Source of the DNA: Candidatus Saccharimonadota bacterium
Lineage (GTDB): Bacteria > Patescibacteriota > Saccharimonadia > UBA4664
NCBI GenBank assembly: GCA_029237755.1
Contig: JAQZBT010000056.1
Span: forward strand, 1 to 5,820
Length of the DNA stretch: 5,820 nucleotides
Direction of reading: 5' to 3'
Shown: in pieces, positions 1-5,820 of the stretch
Layout of the letters: every line of letters starts with the position of its first letter
Numbering within the stretch: position 1 is the first letter of the stretch
The notes under the pieces: model-generated
Databases searched by the model: none
Told to the model about the DNA's origin: nothing
The model's input: the letters and a program-made list of their open reading frames with translations, nothing else
Made by a program: the position numbers and the translations under genes

Positions 1-2498
1 ATGTGGACTTGATGCACCGTGAGCGCCGCCAGGGTGGTTCGACGATCACGCAGCAGTACGTGAAGAACGCCCTGCTCGATCCAACCGACTTTAGTATTTC
101 CCGCAAGATCAAGGAGCTGATCCTGGCGATTGAAATCGGCCAGTTCTACTCCAAGAACGACATCCTGGCGCTGTACCTCAACGAGATCCCTTACGGTGCA
201 CGCGCCTATGGTATTGAGAGCGCCTGTAAGACTTTCTTCCCTCAGAACACCGATGAGTCCGACAAGGATAAGCGCTGCGCCAAGAATATTAATTTGAGTC
301 AGGCGGCGCTGCTGGCGGCCATGCTCAACGCCCCCTCCTTCTACTCGCCTTACGGCGGCCACACTGACAAGCTGATAGCGCGCCAACACCTGGTCCTCGA
401 CCTGATGACGGAGCAGAAGTACATCACCGAGGCAGCGGCTACACAGGCCAAGTGGACCGAAGCTGACCTGAAGGACCCGACCAAGATCTCTCAGGTCCAG
501 AACCTCTACGCCAACCTAGACCCACGCTTTGCTCACGCCATTCTCTACACTCAGGACTTCCTGGAGGGTAAGTACGGCACCAAGACCGTCACCGAAGGTG
601 GCCTGAAAGTCATTACTACGATCGATTACGACAAGCAGGTGGCAGCTCACGAGGCCATCAAGGCCAACATGGGTAACGTGAGATCACTAGGAGGCAGTAA
701 CGCAGCCTTCGTGTCGACCGACCCCAAGTCCGGACATATCCTGGCGATGCTGGGTTCGCACGACTTCCTGGACGAGAAGTTTGGCCAGGTTAACGTGGCC
801 ACGGCCGAGCGCCAACCTGGTTCGAGCTTCAAGCCGATCGTCTACGCCACGTTGTTTGGTAAGAATAAGGACGCCTCGTGTGCCAAAGACCGTAGCTGTG
901 CTACGTACGGCCCCGGCACCACGATGTATGACGTACCGACCAGTTTCGGCGGTAACCCCGAGTACAAGCCGCTCAACTTCGGTAAGAAGAACTACGGTGT
1001 GCTGACTGCCCGCCAGGCCCTGGCCGGGTCGCTCAACATCCCGGCAGTGAAGGCACTGGCCATGGCCGGTCTGAACAACTCGCTCCAGACCGCCCAGTCG
1101 CTGGGTATTACGACCTTGAAGAGTTCGGCTGATTACGGTCTATCGCTGGTGTTGGGCTCGGGTGAAGTGCAATTGGTCGAGATGGCCAATGCCTACGAGT
1201 CGTTTGCCAACGGCGGCCAGCACTTCGAGCAGACTCCGGTACTGAAGCTATTCGACCAGAAGGGCAAGACTATGGAGGACAACTCCAAGCCCAAGAAGCC
1301 CAAGCAGGCGCTCGACCCACAGGTCGCCTACATGATGGCCGACGTAATGAGCGACAACAACGCCAAGCGGTACGTGTTTGGCAACTCCCTCGACCTGCGC
1401 AATGGCTGCAGCAATATCAGCGCTCGCGGCTGCATCCACTACGGTGTAAAGACCGGCACGACGGAGCACTTCAACGACGCCTGGACGGTCGGGTTCACGC
1501 CTGACATTACGGCGGCCGTGTGGGTGGGCAATAACGATAACAAGCCGATGAACGACGCCGCGGCCAACATTGCGGCTCCGATTTGGAAGTCTTACATGAA
1601 CGCCGTACTAGGCGGCCAGGCCAACGCCGGCTGGGAGAAGCCGACCGGGGTGAAGACCGTGTCACTCGACAAGCAGACCGGGCGGTCGGTTGTAGCCGGA
1701 ACCAAGGACACTACGGTTGACGTTTTTGGTAGCTGGTATACGCCGATGAGTGGGATTAGCGGCAAGACCGCTCAGATCGACAAGATTTCCAAGAAACTTG
1801 CAACGGAATGTACCCCTGAGCTGGCAAAAGAGACTGTGCATTCCAACGCTGTGTCGCCTGAGATTACCCGCGCCGAAAACCCGACCCAGTATCAGCTATG
1901 GCTCACAGCACTGCAGAAGTCCGGCTACTCGACGAGCGGCGGCGACCTGCCCACCGAGAGTGACGATGTCCACCACTGTGACGATGAGAAGCCCAAGGTT
2001 AACATCCTCGGCGCCTCTGGTGGCGGCCCGTATGACTTCACCGTCCAGGTTAATTCCGGTACCTTCGCCGCCAACAAGCTTCAGGTTTACTTCGACGACC
2101 AGATTATCTCGACCCAGGTCATCAACGGCTCCGGCAGCTACAACGTGACCTATACGCCGACCGAGGGTGGCAGCCATACCTTCAAGGCCGTCGTGACCGA
2201 CGCTGCCTTATACCAGGGTGACGACGAGCAGAATGTGACTGTGACCAACGTGGGCGGCGCGGCAGACTTCCGTACTACTGAGCCGGACGAGGGCGATCTG
2301 GTGAAGATTGGTACCCGGACATTCCGCTGGACCGACAATGGATCTGCGAGTTACACCGTCTTCGTGGACGGCGTCAGCAAGGGCACCACCAGCAGCACGA
2401 ACCGGTCCATCAGCGTAACCGTGGGGCCACACACCTGGTACGTGCAGGATGCTGAGGGTAACAAAACCGAGACTAGTGCCTTTACTGGTATTCCTTAG
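1..2498 (+). CDS. Class A penicillin-binding protein (bifunctional GT51 transglycosylase / transpeptidase), 5'-truncated by window edge
   Basis: Cell-wall synthase: its GT51 domain polymerises lipid II into glycan strands and its transpeptidase domain cross-links the stem peptides outside the membrane. The reading frame is open to the left edge (first full codon at base 3), so the start, the membrane anchor and the catalytic Glu region lie outside; the GTG at base 3 is simply a Val codon. The visible part is 831 residues. GT51 remnants are GGSTITQQ at 11-18, RKIKE at 34-38 and NEIPYG at 60-65. The transpeptidase domain (about 230-535) has all three active-site motifs: S274-S-F-K277 within QPGSSFKP, S343-L-N345 and K483-T-G485. 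After a linker come two beta-rich, Ig/FN3-like segments at about 664-748 and 755-831. Eight cysteines fall in pairs (75/92, 293/299, 469/477, 603/659). It ends with TAG and converges with the PIN-TRAM gene. The family call is secure; the exact orthologue (PBP1a, PonA and so on) is not, so no symbol is given. Confidence 0.96.
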   Translation, partial: VDLMHRERRQGGSTITQQYVKNALLDPTDFSISRKIKELILAIEIGQFYSKNDILALYLNEIPYGARAYGIESACKTFFPQNTDESDKDKRCAKNINLSQAALLAAMLNAPSFYSPYGGHTDKLIARQHLVLDLMTEQKYITEAAATQAKWTEADLKDPTKISQVQNLYANLDPRFAHAILYTQDFLEGKYGTKTVTEGGLKVITTIDYDKQVAAHEAIKANMGNVRSLGGSNAAFVSTDPKSGHILAMLGSHDFLDEKFGQVNVATAERQPGSSFKPIVYATLFGKNKDASCAKDRSCATYGPGTTMYDVPTSFGGNPEYKPLNFGKKNYGVLTARQALAGSLNIPAVKALAMAGLNNSLQTAQSLGITTLKSSADYGLSLVLGSGEVQLVEMANAYESFANGGQHFEQTPVLKLFDQKGKTMEDNSKPKKPKQALDPQVAYMMADVMSDNNAKRYVFGNSLDLRNGCSNISARGCIHYGVKTGTTEHFNDAWTVGFTPDITAAVWVGNNDNKPMNDAAANIAAPIWKSYMNAVLGGQANAGWEKPTGVKTVSLDKQTGRSVVAGTKDTTVDVFGSWYTPMSGISGKTAQIDKISKKLATECTPELAKETVHSNAVSPEITRAENPTQYQLWLTALQKSGYSTSGGDLPTESDDVHHCDDEKPKVNILGASGGGPYDFTVQVNSGTFAANKLQVYFDDQIISTQVINGSGSYNVTYTPTEGGSHTFKAVVTDAALYQGDDEQNVTVTNVGGAADFRTTEPDEGDLVKIGTRTFRWTDNGSASYTVFVDGVSKGTTSSTNRSISVTVGPHTWYVQDAEGNKTETSAFTGIP

Positions 2499-2531
2499 CG
2501 CGCAGCTGTTTGATGCATAATCGCAACAGAG

Positions 2532-2556
2532 AAGGCCGCCCAAGTGGGCGGCCTTT
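2532..2556. terminator. Rho-independent-type hairpin between convergent genes, possibly bidirectional
   Basis: A perfect 10-bp stem, AAGGCCGCCC (2532-2541) with GGGCGGCCTT (2546-2555), closes a 4-base AAGT loop. It begins 33 bases after the PBP stop codon and lies 66 bases past the PIN-TRAM stop on the other strand. The U-tract is short on both strands (TTT on plus, TTCTCTGTT on minus), so termination strength is uncertain. The position between two converging genes and the A-rich/U-rich stem ends support use by both transcripts. Confidence 0.8.
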
Positions 2557-2577
2557 AGCAGCGGAGTAAAGTGGTGC

Positions 2578-2614
2578 TCCCGCCGCCTTTGAGTGCAGCG
2601 AAACGAAGGCGGGA
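2578..2614 (-). terminator. Second hairpin just past the PIN-TRAM stop codon; possible terminator or mRNA 3'-end stem
   Basis: TCCCGCC at 2578-2584 pairs with GGCGGGA at 2608-2614, seven base pairs around a 23-base loop. An alternative slipped register uses CGCCTT (2584-2589) with AAGGCG (2606-2611), because GCC is repeated in one arm. On the minus strand it starts 7 bases after the PIN-TRAM stop at 2622. No U-tract follows on that strand (the next bases are GCACCAC), so it could be an mRNA-stabilising or pausing stem rather than a true terminator. Confidence 0.4.
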
Positions 2615-2621
2615 CGCTAGT

Positions 2622-3809
2622 TTACGAAGCCTCGGGACGGTGGGGCTTGGAAGTGGCGGCTATGATCCGGTCTTCGGCCGAGGCCTCTGGTGAACGCTGA
2701 CCTGCGTTGACGTTACCATTGCCGTTACCGCGCTTCCGGTTGCGACCGAAGCGGTTGTTGCGACGGTCCTTGTCCTTGTCGTCGCCGCGGCGAGCATCTG
2801 ACTTAGCTTCGGTGGAGCCGGAGTCGGTGGTGACGGCGGCAACTTCGGGTGCAGGGGCGGCGGGAGTTGGCTGCGACAGAGTCTTGCGCGGGACGGCGAA
2901 GATCATCTTGCCGGCCACGGTCTGGAAGACGCGGGTGACTTCGGTGGAGACTTCCTGGCCGATTAGCTTGTCGCCGTTTTCGACGACGATCATGGTGCCG
3001 TCAGCGAGGTAGCCGACACCCTGGTTGCGTTCCTTGCCCTGCTGGACAACCCGGACCACCAGTTCTTCACCGGGGAGGACGACGGGGCGGATGGCGTTGG
3101 AGAGCTCGTTGACGTTAAGCACGCGCACTCCCTGGATCTGAGCCACGCGGTTGAGGTTGTAGTCGGTAGTAAGGACGTTGCACTTGAACTTGAGACCAAG
3201 AGCGACGAGTTTGGCATCGACTTCGCGGATTCCGGACACGTCGTCGTCGATGATTTCTACTTCGACGTCTTTCATTTCGCGGAGCTGGTTGAGGACCTCG
3301 AGTCCGCGGCGTCCGCGGCCGCGGCGCATGGCGTCGTCGGAGTCAGCGATGTTCTGGAGTTCGGCCAGGACGAAGCGCGGTACCGCCAGGCGCCCAGGGA
3401 CGAACCCGGCGGCGGCGATGTCGGCAATGCGACCGTCGATGATGACCGAGGTATCGACCAGAATGCGCGGGAGTGAGCTGGTTTCGGAGGTGGCGCTGGG
3501 TTCGGCCGGGACCTTATCTTTGACCTTCAAGAAGGGTACCAATCCGAGTATTTGGTCGCGACGGATAAGCAAGATCACGACCATAACGACAGTGGTCGTG
3601 AGCGAGACGGCCAACGGCAAGATGCCACCCAGTGGCTCGGGTAGCTTGCTCAAGGGGGCGCTGGCCAGAGCTCCCAGTAGGAGGCCAATGATTGCTCCGA
3701 TCAGGCCAAGGGCTAGGCCCTGGACAGAGACGTGACGCAGGCGCAACAGCGCCAAAACGATTGTGAGGACGCCCACCATCGTGAGCGTAAAGACCATTGA
3801 ATCGGTCAT
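2622..3809 (-). CDS. Membrane-anchored PIN-TRAM domain protein (YacL-like putative ribonuclease)
   Basis: A protein of 395 residues. Three hydrophobic segments at about 7-23, 29-50 and 61-83 anchor it in the membrane. A PIN domain follows (about 114-235) with the expected acidic metal-binding residues: D119 in LVDTS, E150 in LAELQ, D198 in VDAKL and D216 in TTDYN. A TRAM domain (about 241-305) comes next, then a low-complexity, highly charged tail (about 311-395). PIN domains are typically Mg/Mn-dependent nucleases and TRAM domains bind RNA, so an RNA-cleaving or RNA-binding role at the membrane is inferred; the physiological substrate of YacL-type proteins is not well settled. Bacillus YacL has four N-terminal helices, so three here is slightly short. 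The ATG is backed by a good Shine-Dalgarno sequence. It lies 38 bases after radA on the same strand, a probable operon. Stop is TAA. Confidence 0.93.
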   Translation of the reverse strand: MTDSMVFTLTMVGVLTIVLALLRLRHVSVQGLALGLIGAIIGLLLGALASAPLSKLPEPLGGILPLAVSLTTTVVMVVILLIRRDQILGLVPFLKVKDKVPAEPSATSETSSLPRILVDTSVIIDGRIADIAAAGFVPGRLAVPRFVLAELQNIADSDDAMRRGRGRRGLEVLNQLREMKDVEVEIIDDDVSGIREVDAKLVALGLKFKCNVLTTDYNLNRVAQIQGVRVLNVNELSNAIRPVVLPGEELVVRVVQQGKERNQGVGYLADGTMIVVENGDKLIGQEVSTEVTRVFQTVAGKMIFAVPRKTLSQPTPAAPAPEVAAVTTDSGSTEAKSDARRGDDKDKDRRNNRFGRNRKRGNGNGNVNAGQRSPEASAEDRIIAATSKPHRPEAS

Positions 3810-3816
3810 AAATAAT

Positions 3817-3822
3817 TCCTTT
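3817..3822 (-). promoter_or_regulatory. Shine-Dalgarno site of the PIN-TRAM gene
   Basis: The minus strand reads AAAGGA seven bases before the ATG at 3809. This good anti-16S match fixes the start codon and shows that Shine-Dalgarno initiation is used in this genome, in contrast to radA upstream, where none is evident. Confidence 0.8.
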
Positions 3823-3847
3823 CGTGAGGCCTGATGGCCGCACCGAT

Positions 3848-5197
3848 TTACTTATTCGATTTTCGAGCTGCGATAAACGCGACGGCCTCGGTAATGTTCC
3901 GAACGCCTTGCATACCGGCAATCGCCCCATGTGCCGGCCCGATGGCCACGTCGTAGCCGAGCCGTTTGGCTTCGGATACGCGGCGGGAGACTTGGCCGAC
4001 GGAGCGGACTTCGCCGCTCAAGCCAACTTCGCCGAAAGTGACGAGCGATTGAGGAACCTGCGAGTCCTGGAAGGCCGATGCTATGGATAAAATAATTGCC
4101 AAATCGGCGGCCGGTTCAGTGACCCGCAATCCGCCCACTACGTTAACATAAATATCTGATGAGCTCAAGTTAAGCTTAGCCCTTTTGGTGAGGACCGCGA
4201 CGAGAAGATTGAGTCGGTTGAGATCGAAGCCGACAGCCGTGCGCTTGGGGTAGCCGAAAGATGTGGCCGAGACGAGCGCTTGCACCTCTACCAGTAAGGG
4301 ACGGGTGCCCTCGAGGGTTGCCAGCACCACGGAGCCTGGCCCCGGCTGGCGCTCGGCGAGCAGGGCCTCGGACGGGTTGGCTACCGGAGCGAGCCCGCTC
4401 TCCCCCATTTCGAAGATGCCGACTTCACTGGTCGAGCCGAAGCGGTTCTTGATGCCGCGGAGGGCTTTGAAGGCGCCATAGCGCTCGCCTTCGAGGTAGA
4501 GTACGACGTCGACGAGGTGTTCGAGAATCTTGGGGCCGGCGATGTTGCCCTCTTTGGTGACGTGACCAATGATGAGCGTCGCGACGTGGTGGCGCTTAGC
4601 GATGGTCTGGAGCACCTGCGAGCTGGCGGTAATCTGGCCGACGGTGCCGGGCGAACCGGTGAGGGCTTCGACCGCCATGGTCTGGATGGAGTCGATGATG
4701 ACGAGTTTGTAGTCGCCCTGCTCGATCGTACTGGCGATGGCGTCGATGTTGGTCTCGGTAAGGAGATCCAGATGAGCGGCCGAGACGTGCATGCGTTCGG
4801 CGCGCAGTTTGATCTGGCTGGCGCTCTCCTCGCCCGAGACGTAGAGGACTTTCTCGGATTGGGCCAGATGGGCCGCGAGTTGCAGCACCAGCGTGGACTT
4901 ACCTATCCCAGGGTCACCCGAAAGCAGCATGACAGAGCCGGGAACGATGCCGCCGCCGAGGACCTGGTCGACTTCGCCTAGGCCGGAAGGAATGCGGGGC
5001 AGATGCTTAGTCTCGACAGCATCGAGTTTGGTGGGCTTTAGGGCCGTCGTTGGCTTGGCCTTACCGGCTCCTGATGAGACCGCAGCGACCTCTTCGACGA
5101 GCGAATTCCAGGCGCCGCACTGCTCGCACTTCCCCATCCACCGGGCGTAGCTGGCGGCGCAAGACTGGCAAACGAAACGGGTAGTGACTTTAGGCAT
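3848..5197 (-). CDS. radA: DNA repair protein RadA/Sms
   Basis: A cytoplasmic ATPase that processes recombination intermediates and drives branch migration with RecA. At 449 residues it has the usual family length, and all landmark parts are present. The N-terminal zinc finger has C10, C13, C24 and C27. Walker A is GDPGIGKST at 94-102, with K100. Walker B is LVIIDS at 165-170. The RadA-specific KNRFG motif is at 250-254. A C-terminal Lon-protease-like domain (about 285-445) includes the GEVGLSGEVR stretch at 389-398, which in this family has a structural rather than proteolytic role. The ATG at 5197 yields MPKVTTRFVC, the normal distance to the first zinc-finger cysteine. No clear Shine-Dalgarno is seen before it. 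A LexA-type operator lies 33 bases upstream, and the PIN-TRAM gene follows 38 bases downstream. Stop is TAA. No key residue appears to be missing. Confidence 0.98.
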   Translation of the reverse strand: MPKVTTRFVCQSCAASYARWMGKCEQCGAWNSLVEEVAAVSSGAGKAKPTTALKPTKLDAVETKHLPRIPSGLGEVDQVLGGGIVPGSVMLLSGDPGIGKSTLVLQLAAHLAQSEKVLYVSGEESASQIKLRAERMHVSAAHLDLLTETNIDAIASTIEQGDYKLVIIDSIQTMAVEALTGSPGTVGQITASSQVLQTIAKRHHVATLIIGHVTKEGNIAGPKILEHLVDVVLYLEGERYGAFKALRGIKNRFGSTSEVGIFEMGESGLAPVANPSEALLAERQPGPGSVVLATLEGTRPLLVEVQALVSATSFGYPKRTAVGFDLNRLNLLVAVLTKRAKLNLSSSDIYVNVVGGLRVTEPAADLAIILSIASAFQDSQVPQSLVTFGEVGLSGEVRSVGQVSRRVSEAKRLGYDVAIGPAHGAIAGMQGVRNITEAVAFIAARKSNK

Positions 5198-5204
5198 TAG
5201 CTCA

Positions 5205-5210
5205 AGTTTA
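5205..5210 (-). promoter_or_regulatory. Candidate -10 element for radA
   Basis: The minus strand reads TAAACT, a 4 of 6 match to TATAAT, seven bases before the radA ATG. If used, transcription would start at or within a base or two of the ATG, giving a leaderless or nearly leaderless message, which fits the missing Shine-Dalgarno. The -35 region (around 5228-5233, minus TTCGCC) matches poorly and overlaps the LexA-type box. This is a weak call from pattern alone. Confidence 0.35.
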
Positions 5211-5229
5211 GCAGATGCCGAACACTAGG

Positions 5230-5243
5230 CGAACACCTGTTCT
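5230..5243 (-). promoter_or_regulatory. LexA (SOS) operator upstream of radA
   Basis: The minus strand reads AGAACAGGTGTTCG, matching 13 of 14 positions of the Bacillus-type SOS box CGAACRNRYGTTCG. The core GAAC-N4-GTTC is intact, and the symmetric arms GAACA and TGTTC are perfect. It lies 33 bases before the radA ATG and overlaps the probable -35 region, an apt position for repression. It also overlaps the stop codon of the protease gene upstream. A hand scan of the GAAC occurrences found no other perfect GAAC-N4-GTTC in the window. An additional half-site, GAACAC at 5220-5225 on the plus strand, sits 11 bases, one helical turn, from the same hexamer in the box. Whether the genome encodes a LexA of this specificity cannot be seen here. 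Confidence 0.62.
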
Positions 5244-5820
5244 AGTAGTTGGTAAACAGCAGGTGGTTATAGGTCGAGCGAGAGCTCAGCACTACGCCCT
5301 TGGACGTCTTTGCGAAGAGTGCATCGCGGACTTGCTGCGGAGTCGCGCTGGGATTAGTTTGCAGGTAGAGGGCGGCCACACCGGCGGTGTGCGGGCTGGC
5401 CATCGAGGTGCCGCTCAGGATGACGGAACCAGTATTGCTGGTGTTGGAGGCTGACTTGATCTTGTCGCCCGGCGCGAACCAGTCGATGCAGGAGCCGTAG
5501 TTGGAGTAGTAGGCACGGAGGTCAGAGCTGGTGGTGGCGCCTGTGGTCAGGGCGGTAGTGACGCGGGCCGGCGAGAACCTGCACGCGTCGCGGCTGCTGT
5601 TACCGGCAGCGACGGCGTAGGTGACACCGTCAATGATCGAATTTTTAACCGCCGTGTCGACGGAGGTCATGGCAGACCCGCCCAGGCTCATATTGGCGAC
5701 GGCCGGTCCGGTGGTGTGGTTGGCGGTGACGTAGTCTATGCCGGCGATAACGTCCGACCACCAACCTGAGCCATTGCAATCGAGGACCCTGACGCTGACC
5801 AGAGTGACGTTCTTGGCAAC
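5242..5820 (-). CDS. Secreted subtilisin-like serine protease, proteinase K/aqualysin type (S8), 5' part outside window
   Basis: The frame is open from the right edge, giving 192 C-terminal residues; the internal ATG at 5691 is not the start, because the homologous sequence VAKNVTLVSVRVLDC continues upstream of it. Fragment landmarks are ANMSLGG at 42-48, the oxyanion-hole Asn74 in AAGNSS, and the catalytic Ser139 in GTSMASPH. The catalytic Asp and His would lie further upstream, outside the window. Cys80 (in DACRFSPA) and Cys111 (in GSCIDW) match the second disulfide of aqualysin-like enzymes; Cys15 matches one half of the first. The enzyme is probably exported and degrades proteins outside the cell, an inference from the family. 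It stops (TAG) soon after the catalytic core, so there is no C-terminal anchor or pre-peptidase C-terminal domain. It lies 44 bases ahead of radA on the same strand, with no terminator visible between them. Confidence 0.95.
   Translation of the reverse strand, partial: VAKNVTLVSVRVLDCNGSGWWSDVIAGIDYVTANHTTGPAVANMSLGGSAMTSVDTAVKNSIIDGVTYAVAAGNSSRDACRFSPARVTTALTTGATTSSDLRAYYSNYGSCIDWFAPGDKIKSASNTSNTGSVILSGTSMASPHTAGVAALYLQTNPSATPQQVRDALFAKTSKGVVLSSRSTYNHLLFTNY

Noticed and set aside
2208..2543. 111-codon minus-strand frame overlapping the PBP 3' end and the terminator
   Set aside because: It would have to be read through the terminator stem, has no recognisable domain, and opposes a solid coding frame.
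2499..2621. A small RNA gene or toxin-antitoxin pair in the convergent gap
   Set aside because: The gap is 123 bases and is explained by two hairpins; no promoter-like pair or short gene with a ribosome site was seen.
3178..3735. 185-codon plus-strand open frame antisense to the PIN-TRAM gene
   Set aside because: The translation is Ser/Arg/Thr-rich without domain features, and it mirrors a well-supported conserved gene on the minus strand; a typical GC-rich shadow frame.
3828..3839. GGCC-N4-GGCC palindrome between radA and the PIN-TRAM gene as a terminator or operator
   Set aside because: Only a 4-bp stem and no U-tract; in a GC-rich genome this is expected by chance.
3514..3930. 138-codon minus-strand frame spanning the radA/PIN-TRAM junction
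   Set aside because: It overlaps both real genes on the same strand in another frame and has no family features.
4517..4981. 154-codon plus-strand open frame opposite radA
   Set aside because: It lies entirely antisense to the Walker A/B and KNRFG-bearing region of RadA and shows only low-complexity Gly/Asp/Val composition.
5242..5691. ATG at 5691 as the true start of a short 149-residue protease
   Set aside because: The frame continues to the window edge with canonical aqualysin-type sequence (VRVLDCNGSG, IAGIDYVTANH), so the gene is truncated by the window rather than short.
1..5820. Alternative genetic code (TGA as Gly or Trp), as in some CPR lineages
   Set aside because: None of the four frames contains an internal TGA, and Trp and Gly use normal codons. 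The four stops are two TAG and two TAA, too few to read the absence of TGA stops as meaningful.

Overview
The window holds four protein-coding genes. Two are complete and two are cut by the window edges. The composition is moderately GC-rich and the standard bacterial code fits, with no in-frame TGA in any of the four frames. On the plus strand (1-2498) lies the C-terminal, larger part of a class A penicillin-binding protein that carries extra C-terminal Ig-like domains. On the minus strand, reading right to left, are the end of a secreted proteinase K/aqualysin-type subtilase (5820-5242), a full-length RadA/Sms DNA-repair ATPase (5197-3848), and a membrane-anchored PIN-TRAM protein of the YacL type (3809-2622). 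The plus- and minus-strand units converge on a 123-bp gap with two hairpins, one of them a clean GC-rich terminator-like stem-loop.

The organism is a bacterium with a peptidoglycan wall. The wording of the PBP glycosyltransferase domain (NEIPYG, SPYGGH, RQHLVLDLM, YIT) recalls class A PBPs of Patescibacteria/CPR, for example Saccharibacteria. The subtilase and the PIN-TRAM/RadA pairing would also fit Actinobacteria or Firmicutes relatives. This placement is from memory of family sequences, not from a search, and is tentative.

The main functional reading is as follows. radA and the PIN-TRAM gene form a likely two-gene operon with a 38-nt gap, in the same order as in Firmicutes, where radA-disA-yacL are neighbours; here disA is absent from between them. 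Directly ahead of radA is a near-consensus Gram-positive-type LexA (SOS) operator, GAACAGGTGTTC on the radA strand. It is the only perfect GAAC-N4-GTTC site I found in the window, and it suggests DNA-damage control of radA and possibly of the PIN-TRAM gene. The PBP and the protease are extracytoplasmic proteins with no obvious functional tie to RadA.

I see no tRNA, rRNA, CRISPR array, mobile element or integration site. Every gap without a gene is shorter than 130 bases. The content is mostly conserved housekeeping, and I found no evidence of a wholly new system.
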